Below, in pieces: positions 25,225 through 35,859 of a stretch of 64,000 nt of DNA; positions within the stretch are counted from its first letter, which is position 1, and each line of letters begins with the position of its first letter. This DNA comes from Dryocosmus kuriphilus (taxonomy: Eukaryota > Arthropoda > Insecta > Hymenoptera > Cynipidae). The stretch lies in assembly GCA_038277395.1 (NCBI GenBank), contig CM076189.1, positions 216,172,011 through 216,236,010 of the forward strand, written 5' to 3'. Both the position numbers and the translations under genes were made by a program. A model generated the notes under the pieces. That model worked only from the letters and a program-made list of their open reading frames with translations, was not told the origin of the DNA and searched no databases.

Positions 25225-25590
25225 AAGTTTCGGAAAATCGAAAAAAACGGCTTTTTGGCTATTTTCTTAGAGTTGCGTTAATTTTTTTCGACTATTGGAC
25301 CATAAAATGTGTAATATCCGTTAACGAGAATGTATTTTCAATAGGTTGCAACAATAATATATAAACAATGTTGACATTAAAACAATTTTTATTGACTTTG
25401 AATGACAAAAAAATATCTGACAGTCATATATAGTTCTTTATTTCACAGTAAAATTAAGTTTCGGTATCTAACTTTTTAGCAAAATTAATTCGAAGCCAGT
25501 GAATTTACACCTGTATAGCAATAATAACTTCAAAATTTTTTTTACCTAACCTAGGCGACGCACTATGTAGCCAAATCCAGATTAGGTGCG
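25225..25590. repeat. Left flanking repeat of the 141-bp satellite block
   Basis: This segment (TTTTTGGCTATTTTCTTAGAG, AACAATGTTGACATT, CCTGTATAGCAATAAT) recurs inverted at about 30.32-30.62 kb and, in direct orientation, at about 30.10-30.32 kb. Its inner edge, 25556-25589 (TATGTAGCCAAATCCAGATT), is inverted at 30034-30066. The satellite and a SINE lie between. Confidence 0.75.
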
Positions 25591-25594
25591 CATA

Positions 25595-28455
25595 TATTAA
25601 AGAAAAAGTATTTTCAAATTGGGAAATATGAGGTATATAGGGGTTTTCGAGGTCGCTGAATCTGAATCAAAAGTCAAAATTTCAGAAAACAAAATGGGCA
25701 ATGGCGGACGAGATACAGACGAAAAAGAAAAAAAACTTTATAAAATAGACCAAAAAAAACTCAAATTGGGAAATGTTGGGAATATAGAGGATTTCGAGGT
25801 CGCTGAATCCGAATCAAAAGTAAAAATTTCAAAAAACAAGATGGCGGACGAGATACAAACGAAAAATGTTTTAAAAACTTTATAAATAGACAAAAAAAAT
25901 TCAAATTTGGAAATATGAGGGATATAGGGGTTTTCGAGATCGCTGAATCCGAATCAAGAGTCAAAATTTCAGAAAACAAAATGGCGGACGAGATACAGAC
26001 GAAAAATATTTTAAAAACTGTATAATTAGACAAAAAAAAATTCAAATTGGGAAATATAAAGTGTATACGGGTTTTTGAGGTTGCTGAATCCGAATCAAAA
26101 GTCAGAATTTCAAAACACGAAATGGCGGACGAGATACAGTCGAAAAATATAAAAAAGCTGTATAAATATACAAAAAAAAAAAATTCAAATTGGGAAATAT
26201 GAGGGATATTGAGCTTTTTGAGGTCGCTGAATCCGAATCAAAAGTAAAAATTTCAAAAAACAAGATGGCGGACGAGATACAGACGAAAAATATTTTAAAA
26301 ACTGTATAAATAGACAAAAGAAATTTTAATTTGGAAATATGAGGGATATAGGGGTTTTTGAGGTCGCTGAATCCGAATCAAAAGTCAGAATTTCAAAACA
26401 CGAAATGTCGGACCAGATACAGTCGAAAAATATAAAAAAGCTGTATAAATATGCAAAAAAAAAAATTCAAATTGGGAAATATGAGGGATATTGAGCTTTT
26501 TGAGGTCGCTGAATCCGAATCAAAAGTAAAAATTCAAAAAAAAAGATGGCGGACGAGATACAGACGAAAAATATTTTAAAAACTGTATAAATAGACAAAA
26601 GAATTTTAATTGGAAATATGAGGGATATATGAGGTCGCTGAATCCGAATCAAAAGTTTTGACGGTCGCTGATAATCCTGTATAAATATGCAAAAAAAAAA
26701 TCAAAAAAAGAATTTCAAAACACGATATGGCGACGAGATACAGACGAAAAATATTTTTAAAAAACTGTATAAATAGACAAAAAAATTTTAATTTGGAAAT
26801 ATGAGGGATATAGGGGTTTTTGAGGTCGCTGAATCCGAATCAAAAGTCAGAATTTCAAAACACGAATGTCGGACCAGATACAGTCGAAAAAATAAAAAAG
26901 CTGTATAAAAAAAAAAAAATTCTGGGAAATATAGGGATATTGAGCTTTTTGAGGTCGCTGAATCCGAATCAAAAGTAAAAATTTCAAAAAACAAATGGCG
27001 GACGAGATACAGACGAAAAATATTTTAAAAACTGTATAAATAGACAAAAGAAATTTTAATTTGGAAATATGAGGGATATAGGGGTTTTTGAGGTCGCTGA
27101 ATCCGAATCAAAAGTCAGAATTTCAAAAACACGAATGTCGGACCAGATACAGTCGAAAAATATAAAAAAGCTGTATAAATATGCAAAAAAAAAAATTCAA
27201 ATTGGGAAATATGAGGGACATTGAGCTTTTTGAGGTCGCTGAATCCGAATCAAAAGTAAAAATTTCAAAAAACAAGATGGCGGACGAGATACAGACGAAA
27301 AATATTTTAAAAACTGTATAAATAGACAAAAGAAATTTTAATTTGGAAATATGAGGGATATAGGGGTTTTTGAGGTCGCTGAATCCGAATCAAAAGTCAG
27401 AATTTCAAAACACGAAATGTCGGACCAGATACAGTCGAAAAATATAAAAAAGCTGTATAAATATGCAAAAAAAAAAAATTCAAATTGGGAAATATGAGGG
27501 ATATTGAGCTTTTTGAGGTCGCTGAATCCGAATCAAAAGTAAAAATTTCAAAAAACAAGATGGCGGACGAGATACAGACGAAAAATATTTTAAAAACTGT
27601 ATAAATAGACAAAAGAAATTTTAATTTGGAAATATGAGGGATATAGGGGTTTTTGAGGTCGCTGAATCCGAATCAAAAGTCAGAATTTCAAAACACGATA
27701 TGTCGGACCAGATACAGTCGAAAAATATAAAAAAGCTGTATAAATATGCAAAAAAAAAAAAATTCAAATTGGGAAATATGAGGGATATTGAGCTTTTTGA
27801 GGTCGCTGAATCCGAATCAAAAGTAAAAATTTCAAAAAACAAGATGGCGGACGAGATACAGACGAAAAATGTTTTAAAAACTGTATAAATAGACAAAAGA
27901 AATTTTAATTTGGAAATATGAGGGATATAGGGGTTTTTGAGGTCGCTGAATCCGAATCAAAAGTCAGAATTTCAAAACACGAAATGTCGGACCAGATACA
28001 GTCGAAAAATATAAAAAAGCTGTATAAATATGCAAAAAAAAAAATTCAAATTGGGAAATATGAGGGACATTGAGCTTTTTGAGGTCGATGAAACCGAATC
28101 AAAAGTAAAAATTTTAAAAAACAAGATGGCGGACGAGATACAGACGAGAAATATTTTAAAAACTGTATAAATAGACAAAAAAAATTCAAATTTGGAAATA
28201 TGAGGGATAAGAGGGGTTTTCGACGTCGCTGAATGCGAATCAAAAGTCAAAATTTCAAAAAACAAAATGGCAGTTGAGATACAGACGAAAAATATAACAA
28301 AAAACTGTATAATTAGACAAAAAAAATTCAAATTGGGAAATATAAAGGATATAGGGTTTTTGAGGTCGCTGAATCTGAATCAAAAGTCAAAATTTCAAAA
28401 AACAAAATGTCGATCGATATAAAGACGAAAAATATGTTAAAAACTGTATAATTTG
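25595..28455. repeat. Satellite array 1: about 141-bp monomer, dimeric 283-bp higher-order unit
   Basis: About 20 tandem copies share GGTCGCTGAATCCGAATC, AAAGT(C/A)A(A/G)AATTTC, an ATGGCGGACGAGATACAG-like box, and A-rich joins. Between about 26.04 and 28.17 kb two variants alternate strictly: one with CACGAAATGTCGGACCAG and AAAAAGCTGTATAAATATGC, the other with AACAAGATGGCGGACGAG and AAAACTGTATAAATAGAC. Repeated landmarks lie about 283 bp apart. The edges (25.6-26.04 and 28.17-28.45 kb) are monomeric and more divergent. One unit at about 26.63-26.75 kb is scrambled. The open frames on both strands are by-products of the repeat. Confidence 0.93.
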
Positions 28456-28909
28456 TACAATTACGATTCAATTTCGTTCAAAATCGATAGTTATTATCTT
28501 TTAAAAGTTTTGCAAACATCTATTAGATCAGTGTATGATAAAACAAAATGGCGGATCAATTACAGTTGATAAAAATCTAAAATCAAATTATTAACTTGTA
28601 GAAATTTAAATTAATCAGATTGTTTCTTTAATAATGAATTAATAAGTTCTCTATGAGGCTGCTGAGTTTAAATTAATAGTAAAATAATAAATAAAAAATG
28701 ATGCATTAGTATTAAAGTTTGCAATTATTAAAAACTTATAATTCAGTTTGGGCAAGGAAAAATTATTAACAATAAGCCTTATTTCAAAACAAGCATATTC
28801 GTAAAATAAGATATATATTTACATATTTTTTATGCAAAGCTATTTACATACATATTTCTCTACAAAGAGAAATTTATTACTCTAAATAAAATAATAAAGA
28901 TACACGCGG
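28456..28909. other. AT-rich DNA between satellite 1 and the candidate exon; poly(A) signal on - strand
   Basis: No gene. TTTATT at 28873-28878 is an AATAAA signal on the - strand, 31 bases beyond the stop of the candidate exon next door. Confidence 0.5.
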
Positions 28910-29030
28910 TTAATCATCATCGCAGTCATCGCAATCCATTTCGCCCGTAGACGTAGCTAAACTACCAGTAATGCTTGACGATGGAACTGGAATCTCTTTA
29001 CAGAATCTCATATAAAACTGGCTAGGGGGT
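28910..29030 (-). CDS. Candidate terminal coding exon, unidentified acidic-tail protein
   Basis: On the - strand, CAAATTTTCAG is followed at 29030 by a 121-base exon. One base completes a split codon, then 39 codons and TAA. The peptide runs PPSQFYMRFCKEIPVP, then a Ser/Thr-rich part and the acidic end MDCDDCDDD. AATAAA follows 31 bases after the stop. A candidate upstream exon end at about 29232 (TCCTACAG then GTATGAAC) would join in frame as KNGFYSYR, but that frame meets a stop 10 codons earlier with no acceptor in between. The upstream part is therefore not established. It lies between the inverted flanking repeats of the satellite 1 block, so it could belong to a transposon or a host gene. 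Function is unknown. Confidence 0.4.
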
Positions 29031-29298
29031 CTGAAAATTTGTTACATTACTTATAACAATCATATCTATCAATAAAAACATTTCTCGGCATACAGTCCGG
29101 CACAGTTTTTTACTTATGCTAATTATTTACTGATTTTTTCGTAAAAATGTTGTTTAAGTAAATTAATTATTGCTACATTATTAATCAAATTTTTGATTAA
29201 TTGAATTACGTTAATTTATAGTTCATACCTGTAGGAGTAGAATCCATTTTTCAGAATTGAAATCAGTTAATTTGGCTCGTTTTGGCGTCAATTTTAAT

Positions 29299-29658
29299 TC
29301 AAGCGTTATGAGAGCCTCGGTGGCTCAGGTGGTAGCGCGTCCGCCTTCTAAACAGGAGGTGGTCGGGGTTTTATTCCTGAGCCGAGTACCAATGGAATTT
29401 TCTATGTACCTTCTACCGAAGCTCTTCTCGTGGTTCGGAACCCACGTTAAACTGTAGGTCCCCTCATAAAGAGGCCAGTGCTCTTTCGGGGAAGATGCTT
29501 CATGTCAAGGGGCATATTGCTTAGGGGTCACTGGGCGATTTTGAGAGACTAAGGAAGTTGTAAAATTTGTTTGGAATTGTTCTGTAAGACTCTCAAAACC
29601 CGTAAAAGGGAAGGGAGTATAAACTAATATACAAGAATACAAGAAGTCAAGCGTTATG
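29299..29658 (+). mobile_element. tRNA-headed SINE with 12-bp target duplication
   Basis: The element (29311-29646, 336 bp) is flanked by the perfect direct repeat TCAAGCGTTATG at 29299-29310 and 29647-29658. Its head resembles a tRNA: an A box TGGCTCAGGTGG, an anticodon-arm-like CCGCCTTCTAAAC region, and a weakened B box GGTTTTATTCC. A tRNA-unrelated body follows, ending in an ACAAGAATACAAG-type tail. A Pol III promoter and LINE-driven retroposition are known for such elements. The arms do not fold as a functional tRNA. Confidence 0.9.
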
Positions 29659-29730
29659 GCCTTTCTCTTGTATAGGCGGCGTCAGCAACCTGCGGCGCTC
29701 GACGAATGACTGCACTATACTCACAGTTTC

Positions 29731-29921
29731 GGGTCCCTATCATGTCTCACGAGGCAAGTCTCAACCGCGGCATGTCACAACTGTGGATTGTCAACTGCGG
29801 CATCTCTCACCCGATGGAAAAGGGGTCGGCAATATATTGGAGAGAGATGCCACAGTTGTGACAAGTCGCAGTTGTGACATGCCGCGATTGAGACTTGCCT
29901 CGTGAGACATGATTTAACCCC
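29731..29921. mobile_element. 191-bp hairpin MITE with 9-bp target duplication
   Basis: Arms from 29739 and ending at 29913 are inverted copies over about 70 bp (ATCATGTCTCACGAGGCAAG... with few mismatches) around a short loop. CACAGTTTC flanks the element at 29722-29730 and 29922-29930. A 9-bp duplication would fit Mutator-like or Merlin-like machinery. No coding sequence is present. Confidence 0.85.
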
Positions 29922-30033
29922 CACAGTTTCACCTATCTGACCTACCTGAAGTTATACTTTGATGCTTAAGGCATCAAGGAAGCCAACCGAACAGTTCAAA
30001 AGTGCAAGTTTAACATTTTTTTGGGGGGTTTAA

Positions 30034-30660
30034 GCACCTATTCTCGATTTGGCTACATAATGCGACGTTGAAATTTAAAAAAAAATCGAAAAAAATCGAC
30101 TTTTTCGCTTTTTTTTTTAGAGTTACGGCCATTTTCTCGTCTATTTGACAATAAAAAGTGTAATATACGTTAACGGAATTATATTTTTAACATTTCACAA
30201 CAATAATATATAAACAATGTTGTCATTGAAATAATTTTTATTGATTTTGATATAGAAGAACATATCTAAAAGTGACATATTGTTCATTATTTGAAGGTTG
30301 GATACAAAAATAGTTTAATGACATTACTACTATACAGGTATCAACATAATTGCTTCTACCTAATTTTTCTGAAAATTTAGATACCGAAAATTATTTTTAT
30401 TGTGAAATAAAGAACAATGTATCACTTTCAGATTTTTTCTTGTCATTCAAAGTCAACCAAAATTATTTTAATATCAACATTGTTTATACATTATTATTGT
30501 AATATATTGAAAATACATTCCGGTTGACGAATACTACATATTTTATAGTCAAATAGTCGAGAAAAATGCCGCAACTCTAAGGAAATAGCCAAAAAGTCGA
30601 CTTTTTTTCGATTTTTCGATACTTAAAGGTCGCCTATTGAGGGCGAAAAATATTTTATGG
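30034..30660. repeat. Right flanking repeat: palindromic copy of the 25.2-kb repeat
   Basis: The first half (about 30.10-30.32 kb) is a direct copy and the second (about 30.32-30.62 kb) an inverted copy of 25.25-25.54 kb. The segment is therefore a large imperfect palindrome centred near 30.32-30.36 kb. The edge 30034-30066 is inverted relative to 25556-25589. Confidence 0.75.
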
Positions 30661-33082
30661 GCGTTATTGCTATACAGGTATAATTTTAATTGCTTTGAAC
30701 CATTTTCTCTGATAATTTATATTTCAACATAAAATTTTTTTGGTTTTAAAATTTAAACAAGTGTATCGTTTTTTGTGTCTTTTAGCTATACCTACAATGT
30801 GGACAGAGAATAATTTTTTTTATGAAACTTTAAAAGAGTATTTTTGACTCTCCTCTACGAATAAAGGACTTTTTTTTTCTATAAGCCCTAGTGAAATATT
30901 TATATGTCAATTATTATCTAGCATTGTTTACAAAAATCCTTTAGACAAAGTATTTTTCATACTGTCGGAATATAAATTGCTTCTTGTAATCGCGAACTAC
31001 CGACAATAAAATAATATTGATTTTGTTCAGAAAATAGATATAATAATTATTATTATATTAAATTTCATTAATACATTTATTAATTAAGCCACAGCGTTCA
31101 GAAAATACCAATAATTCGGGATATTATGAGATAATGAATTGTTTAAATAATTAGCAGTAGATAAATATACTAATAACTATAGGTGAAAGAAATGGAACTA
31201 ATTAAAAAAATACCAAAAAATGCGTTTCTCTACTTCTTTCCTGACAAAAGTTGCATTTAAACAATTATACATTGCTTAAACAATACATAGATAAATCAAA
31301 TGAAAAAATTCACTTTTTAAATTCCTAAAATTGGCTAAAGTATTTAGAAAATACCTATTACTCGCGACATTATGAGATAATAAATTGTTTAAACAAATAA
31401 GAACTGTGTAAATAATAAGACGTGACTTAAAAAGGTAAGACTTTGAATAAATTTTTGGAAATTTTTGAAAAACAAGCAAGAAACTAGATTTTTGTAGCTT
31501 TGCCCGGTAAAAAGTTGAACTTAAAACTAGATAAATTGTTTTAACAATAAACAAACAGTTGAAATAAAAATATACACTTATCAAGTTCATTAAACAGGCC
31601 ACATCATTCATAAAATACCCTTCGTTCGTGATATTCTATGAAAAAAACTGTTTAAAACACAAAAATGTTTTAAACAATTAAAAATTAATTAATAAATACG
31701 TCAAACCTTTTAATTAATTAATTCATGAGAATTTATTGACAAACTGAGAAAGAAGTAATAATTAAGGCCAATAATATGCAAACCCTTATTGCATATTCAT
31801 GGGGTAGTTTTTGGGGCACCCTAAAAGAGGCAAAAGGGGTTTAAATAAAAAATTAATGACGGATTCGTATTTCTTGAAGACTTTTCATGAGATGATGAAA
31901 CTATTGCCTATATTTCATTACAAATTTTCACGTTTTGGATGGAATTTTACAGAAATGTGTTTTAACCCATTTTATTCTTATAAGGAACTTCAAGCGGCTG
32001 GCGGCGCCTTTTAAAATTGGTTTAAAAAAAAATTTTAAACCTAACAAAAATAGCTTTAAAAAAATCCGAAACTTTTATTTTTTTGAGTCACCCTAATTCA
32101 TAGTTTCAAAAGAACCCTAAAACTGTTGGCATTAAATTTAGTATAAATTTTCTGGATTTAAGAAGACTAAATTTGTCTGATATTATGACTCAATAATTCT
32201 TAAATTCAGATAAGGAATCTAATTTGTTTTTATCGTGTTCCACGTATCCTTACTAATTGACGACAATAGATATTAAATATAGCAGTCGATGCAACTATAA
32301 AACAAAACGAATTGTTTCCTCCTTCTAACGAATATAGAGGGAGAAATGAATAAAAAACGATTAGTTTAATGAAAAAAACTCTTCAATTAATAAATTAATG
32401 CCTCCTCCATGAGAAATTAATCATATTTTTTCTGAAAATACAAACAGAAAGGATCTCCGCCAGAATTAAAAATGAAAAAATATTTCTTTTGTAACATACA
32501 TGGGAAATTTTGGGAAACATTGAAAATTTTTGGATTTTTTGAAATTTCAGTTTATGAATTTGCCTGAAATTTCCAAAATTATCAAAATTTCTCGTAATTT
32601 ATGATATTTAAATATTTCCGGAAAGTTCGTTTTTATTGTTTCTCTAGTCGAATATTCCCTGTATTTATTACAAAAAGTATCGTGTGCAATAGGTGTAGAA
32701 GGTAGGCAGTTAAAACTTTTGTGACGTTTACAGTACTTGCCATCGGCTCATCATCGGTTCGTTTCCGGCTCCCCTTCAATTCACCTCTGGCTCGTACAGC
32801 AAACTTCACACTCGTGTGGAACTGCCTACTTTTCGCACTTGTAGTACAATATACCATTAAATATTTCTCTAATATTTTTCTTTTACTGTAAAATTTTTGT
32901 GCTTGAACTTATTTTAAATTGCACATTTTAATCTCTTTTAAATTTTGATACATCTAAATTGAAATCCTTCCCATTTCAGATGGCTGAAAAAATTTTCGTT
33001 AACGTCAGAAATCGGAAATTTTTTACACGCTTATATATTAATTTAGAAACAAATTACATATGGATTTGCTCATATAACTAAT
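30661..33082. other. AT-rich intergenic DNA with degenerate repeats
   Basis: No gene supported. Degenerate copies of a roughly 255-bp unit (GATATTATGAGATAATGAATTG and CAGAAAATACC-like words) appear near 31.09, 31.34 and 31.60 kb. An unclassified repeat (31815-32095) matches 23.7 kb inverted. A GTAGGCAGTT/AACTGCCTAC inverted pair lies at about 32702-32829. The end (32.88-33.08 kb) belongs to the dispersed repeat that also hosts the mariner. Confidence 0.5.
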
Positions 33083-34681
33083 AAGGAAGGTATCCCAGGT
33101 CCCAAGTGTGTCTCGCCGATTTTGATGAAATTTTGATAAGAGACACTTATTTTTTTATCGGCTAATGAGCATATTTAGGGGGTGAAAACCACGCCTAAAG
33201 TTCACCTCCAAAAACCGTTTTTTATAAATATCTCGGCTTCAAGTCAATATTTTTCGATGAAACACTCATTCTATTCCCGTGTAGAAATTTAAATAGGGTT
33301 TGGGTTGGGACCTCGCCAGGTTTCCTCGTTTAAAGTCGGGCACTGGTCGGGAAAAATATCTAGAATCCGTCTAGTTTGGTTACGCTTTATAAGCTCTTGC
33401 CCTGACTAGAACATCTAGTCGGGTTCTAGCGACGCCCTTACCGGACCCATACTAGACCCCCGCTAATGTCTAATTAATAAAAAAAAATATATTTCACGTT
33501 ATTATTATTTTAATACTCTATTCTGTTAACATATTTAAGTAAACAATTATTCACTATTTAATGTGCACAATCACTTATTACACTTACACTAATTATAATC
33601 GAACGCTCTTGAAATTTTTTATTCGCATCAGGATCGAACACCCTTCATTCGCATTCCTAATTTCTACTCCTAACCTTCCTAACGCCTAAAGCCTCACGGC
33701 TAACTTAACATGGCTTACACGGGGAAAAAATCTAACATATAAGATACTGCTGCAGGGCCGTTTGACAAATGTTTGTGACCTATTTCATCAAAAATTTTCA
33801 GCTTTAGAGATTTGAATAATTTATGGGTTCAAAATTTCTCCTTTTATAATGAAAGAATGCTTTTTTAAGTATAAAATTATGAAATTTTTATGTATTTGTA
33901 AATTTAATTAAAATTTAAAAAAATGCATTATTCTAAATATTACAAAACTACGCAAATGTTAAATTCACAAATTTATACAGTTCTTGAAATTTAAAATATT
34001 TGAAATTACAAAATTTCCTCAGTTATAAAACACCCGAAAAAAGAAATTCGGTGTTTATAATATTATATAATATCGATAATTTGATAATTCGAGAGTTTCA
34101 TAATTTTGGGAATTTTAAATTTCCAGAGTTTCATAATGCCGGAAATTTCAAGAATATTAAATTTTGATAATTTAATTTGAAATATATTACTTATTTTTAA
34201 ATTATTTTCATGTTTTCAGCGATTTAGTTACATTTCGAGATATTAAATAAAAATTAAAATGACCACAATATATACTACTAAATTAATTTTAGCAATTAGC
34301 TAGGACCTCGTTAGTGCCTGTCTATGAATAATAACAGGTAGGGCTTGGCTAGATGTAAAATTTCGCCAAGTCAGCTAAAAGAGGCATCCTCACCAATTCC
34401 CCGTGAGTACCCGGCTAGTTTTTGCTAGACTAGTTTCTCTAGCTAGGGCCCGACCAACGCCTGACTTCAAATGGGGACAAACCAGGCGATTTCTACACGG
34501 GTTCATAAGAAATCACCTCTATTTTGTTTCATCGAAAAATATTGACTTGAAGCCGAGATATTTAAAGAAAAACCGTTTTTGGATGTGAACTTTAGGGATG
34601 TTTCTCACCCCCTAAATACGTTTATTAGCCGATAAAAAAATTTCATCAAAATTGGCGAGATACACCTGGGATACCTTCCTT
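33083..34681. mobile_element. 1.6-kb element with about 200-bp terminal inverted repeats
   Basis: The left end AAGGAAGGTATCCCAGG and the right end (complement) are inverted copies, with similarity continuing to about 33290 and back to about 34490 (GATGAAATTTT, ATCGGCTAAT, AAAACCGTTTTT, CTTCAAGTCAATATTTTTCG). No target duplication is certain. The interior is largely occupied by a second inverted-repeat element. It is inserted in a dispersed repeat whose two parts continue at 32.9-33.08 and 34.69-34.99 kb. Confidence 0.8.
33281..34499. mobile_element. Nested inverted-repeat element with CCCGTGTAGAAAT ends
   Basis: CCCGTGTAGAAAT at the left and its complement at the right enclose weakly matching GC-richer arms (CCAGGTTT, AAGTCGGGC, TGGTCGGG on one side; related inverted words on the other). 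Arms contain repeated CTAG words. The AT-rich middle has no coding sequence. It lies wholly inside the 33083-34681 element. A degraded relative may be present at 63.32-63.43 kb (ACTAGT-rich). Confidence 0.6.
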
Positions 34682-34689
34682 GTAAGATT

Positions 34690-35859
34690 GCTTTAAAAAT
34701 AGAATTTCCAAAGCTTTCACGGTAAAAAAAAATATTAAAAAATAAAAAATTGCCTGCAAAATGTTTGGCATTAAATTCAGTAAGAACTAAAAGCTGTCTG
34801 GATTTAAGCCAAATTTATCTGATTTCAAGTCAAATCTGTCTGAATTTAAGACCCAGTTCTAAAATTCAGGTAACGAGGTTCTCAATTTTCACCAATTTAT
34901 CATGTACAAAATTTTTCAATTATTATAATCATATGCCTCTTCTGTGAGAAATCAAATTATAATTTTTTCTGAAAATACAAACAGAAGAACTCTCCGTAAG
35001 ATCTAAAAATAGAAAAATATTTTTTTAATATTCCTCACATACTCTTCTGGCTGAAGTCTTTGAAAAATATCAGAAGGTTGAGGCAATTTCAATAAAAGAG
35101 TGCGAAGAACTCTCTGAGAAAGAATTCCCTATGTACAGTGTTAATTTCGTCAAACGGGCGTAAATAAGTAGAGCATGCAGAGCAGAAATGGCAGCAAATA
35201 TCTATATTTAAGGTCGAGGTGAAACTAAGTCAAACAAGATCATCTTTGCACTTGGTCGTCCCGTAAATCACTCAGTTCATGCGTTCCAATACACATATAT
35301 TTCCAAAGTATATCGATTCACTTTAATCATTTTACGTATCCCATCGGTATCGATCGTTTTTCACTACCTGACAGAATGTGTCTGCATTTAATTGTCTCAC
35401 CATGCAAACGCGCCTTATGCAAAATAGCTTATTAAAAACAGAATGACCGTAGTCATTACTTGAACCTGTTATTCACTGACAGGAGGAAAGAAGATATATT
35501 GTAGTCTACTCATGTGATGAGAAAAAGAATAGAAAGTTTTTCGCCAGTTAAAAAGCTGAGGAGACTCTTCATTGTTGTGCAGTATTATTGAAGATGCTCA
35601 AAAGTGTAGTTCAGTTTGGCCGAGAATGGATAATGTTTTGCTTATGAAATTCGGTAAAGAAAAATATTCAGTACATTTTCTAAATTAAAATTCAATTTTT
35701 GTGTTTATAGAAGATTATTTAGATAAGATATTTTAATATGATATTTTAGATCAAAGTTATAGTTTTCATAAAAGCACATCTTTTCGGTCTTATCCATTTT
35801 TAGCATACAGGTGATAGTTTTCGAGATTATTCGATGTTCAAAATAGAAAATCACACATA
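34690..35859. other. Dispersed repeat copy and intergenic DNA
   Basis: 34690-34990 continues the dispersed repeat and includes the uninterrupted counterpart of the mariner target (GTCTGAATTTAAGACC). From 35.0 to 35.86 kb no gene or repeat is recognised. Confidence 0.55.

Noticed and set aside
25619..28331. Open frames on both strands of satellite 1 (VAESESKVKISKNKMADEIQT and the opposite-strand Phe/Ile-rich frames)
   Set aside because: Both strands are open because of the repeat composition. There is no stable start, no splice context, and monomer length changes break frame.
29311..29395. Functional tRNA gene
   Set aside because: A box is good, but B box is degraded, the anticodon and acceptor stems do not pair properly, and the sequence continues into a SINE body with a 12-bp duplication.
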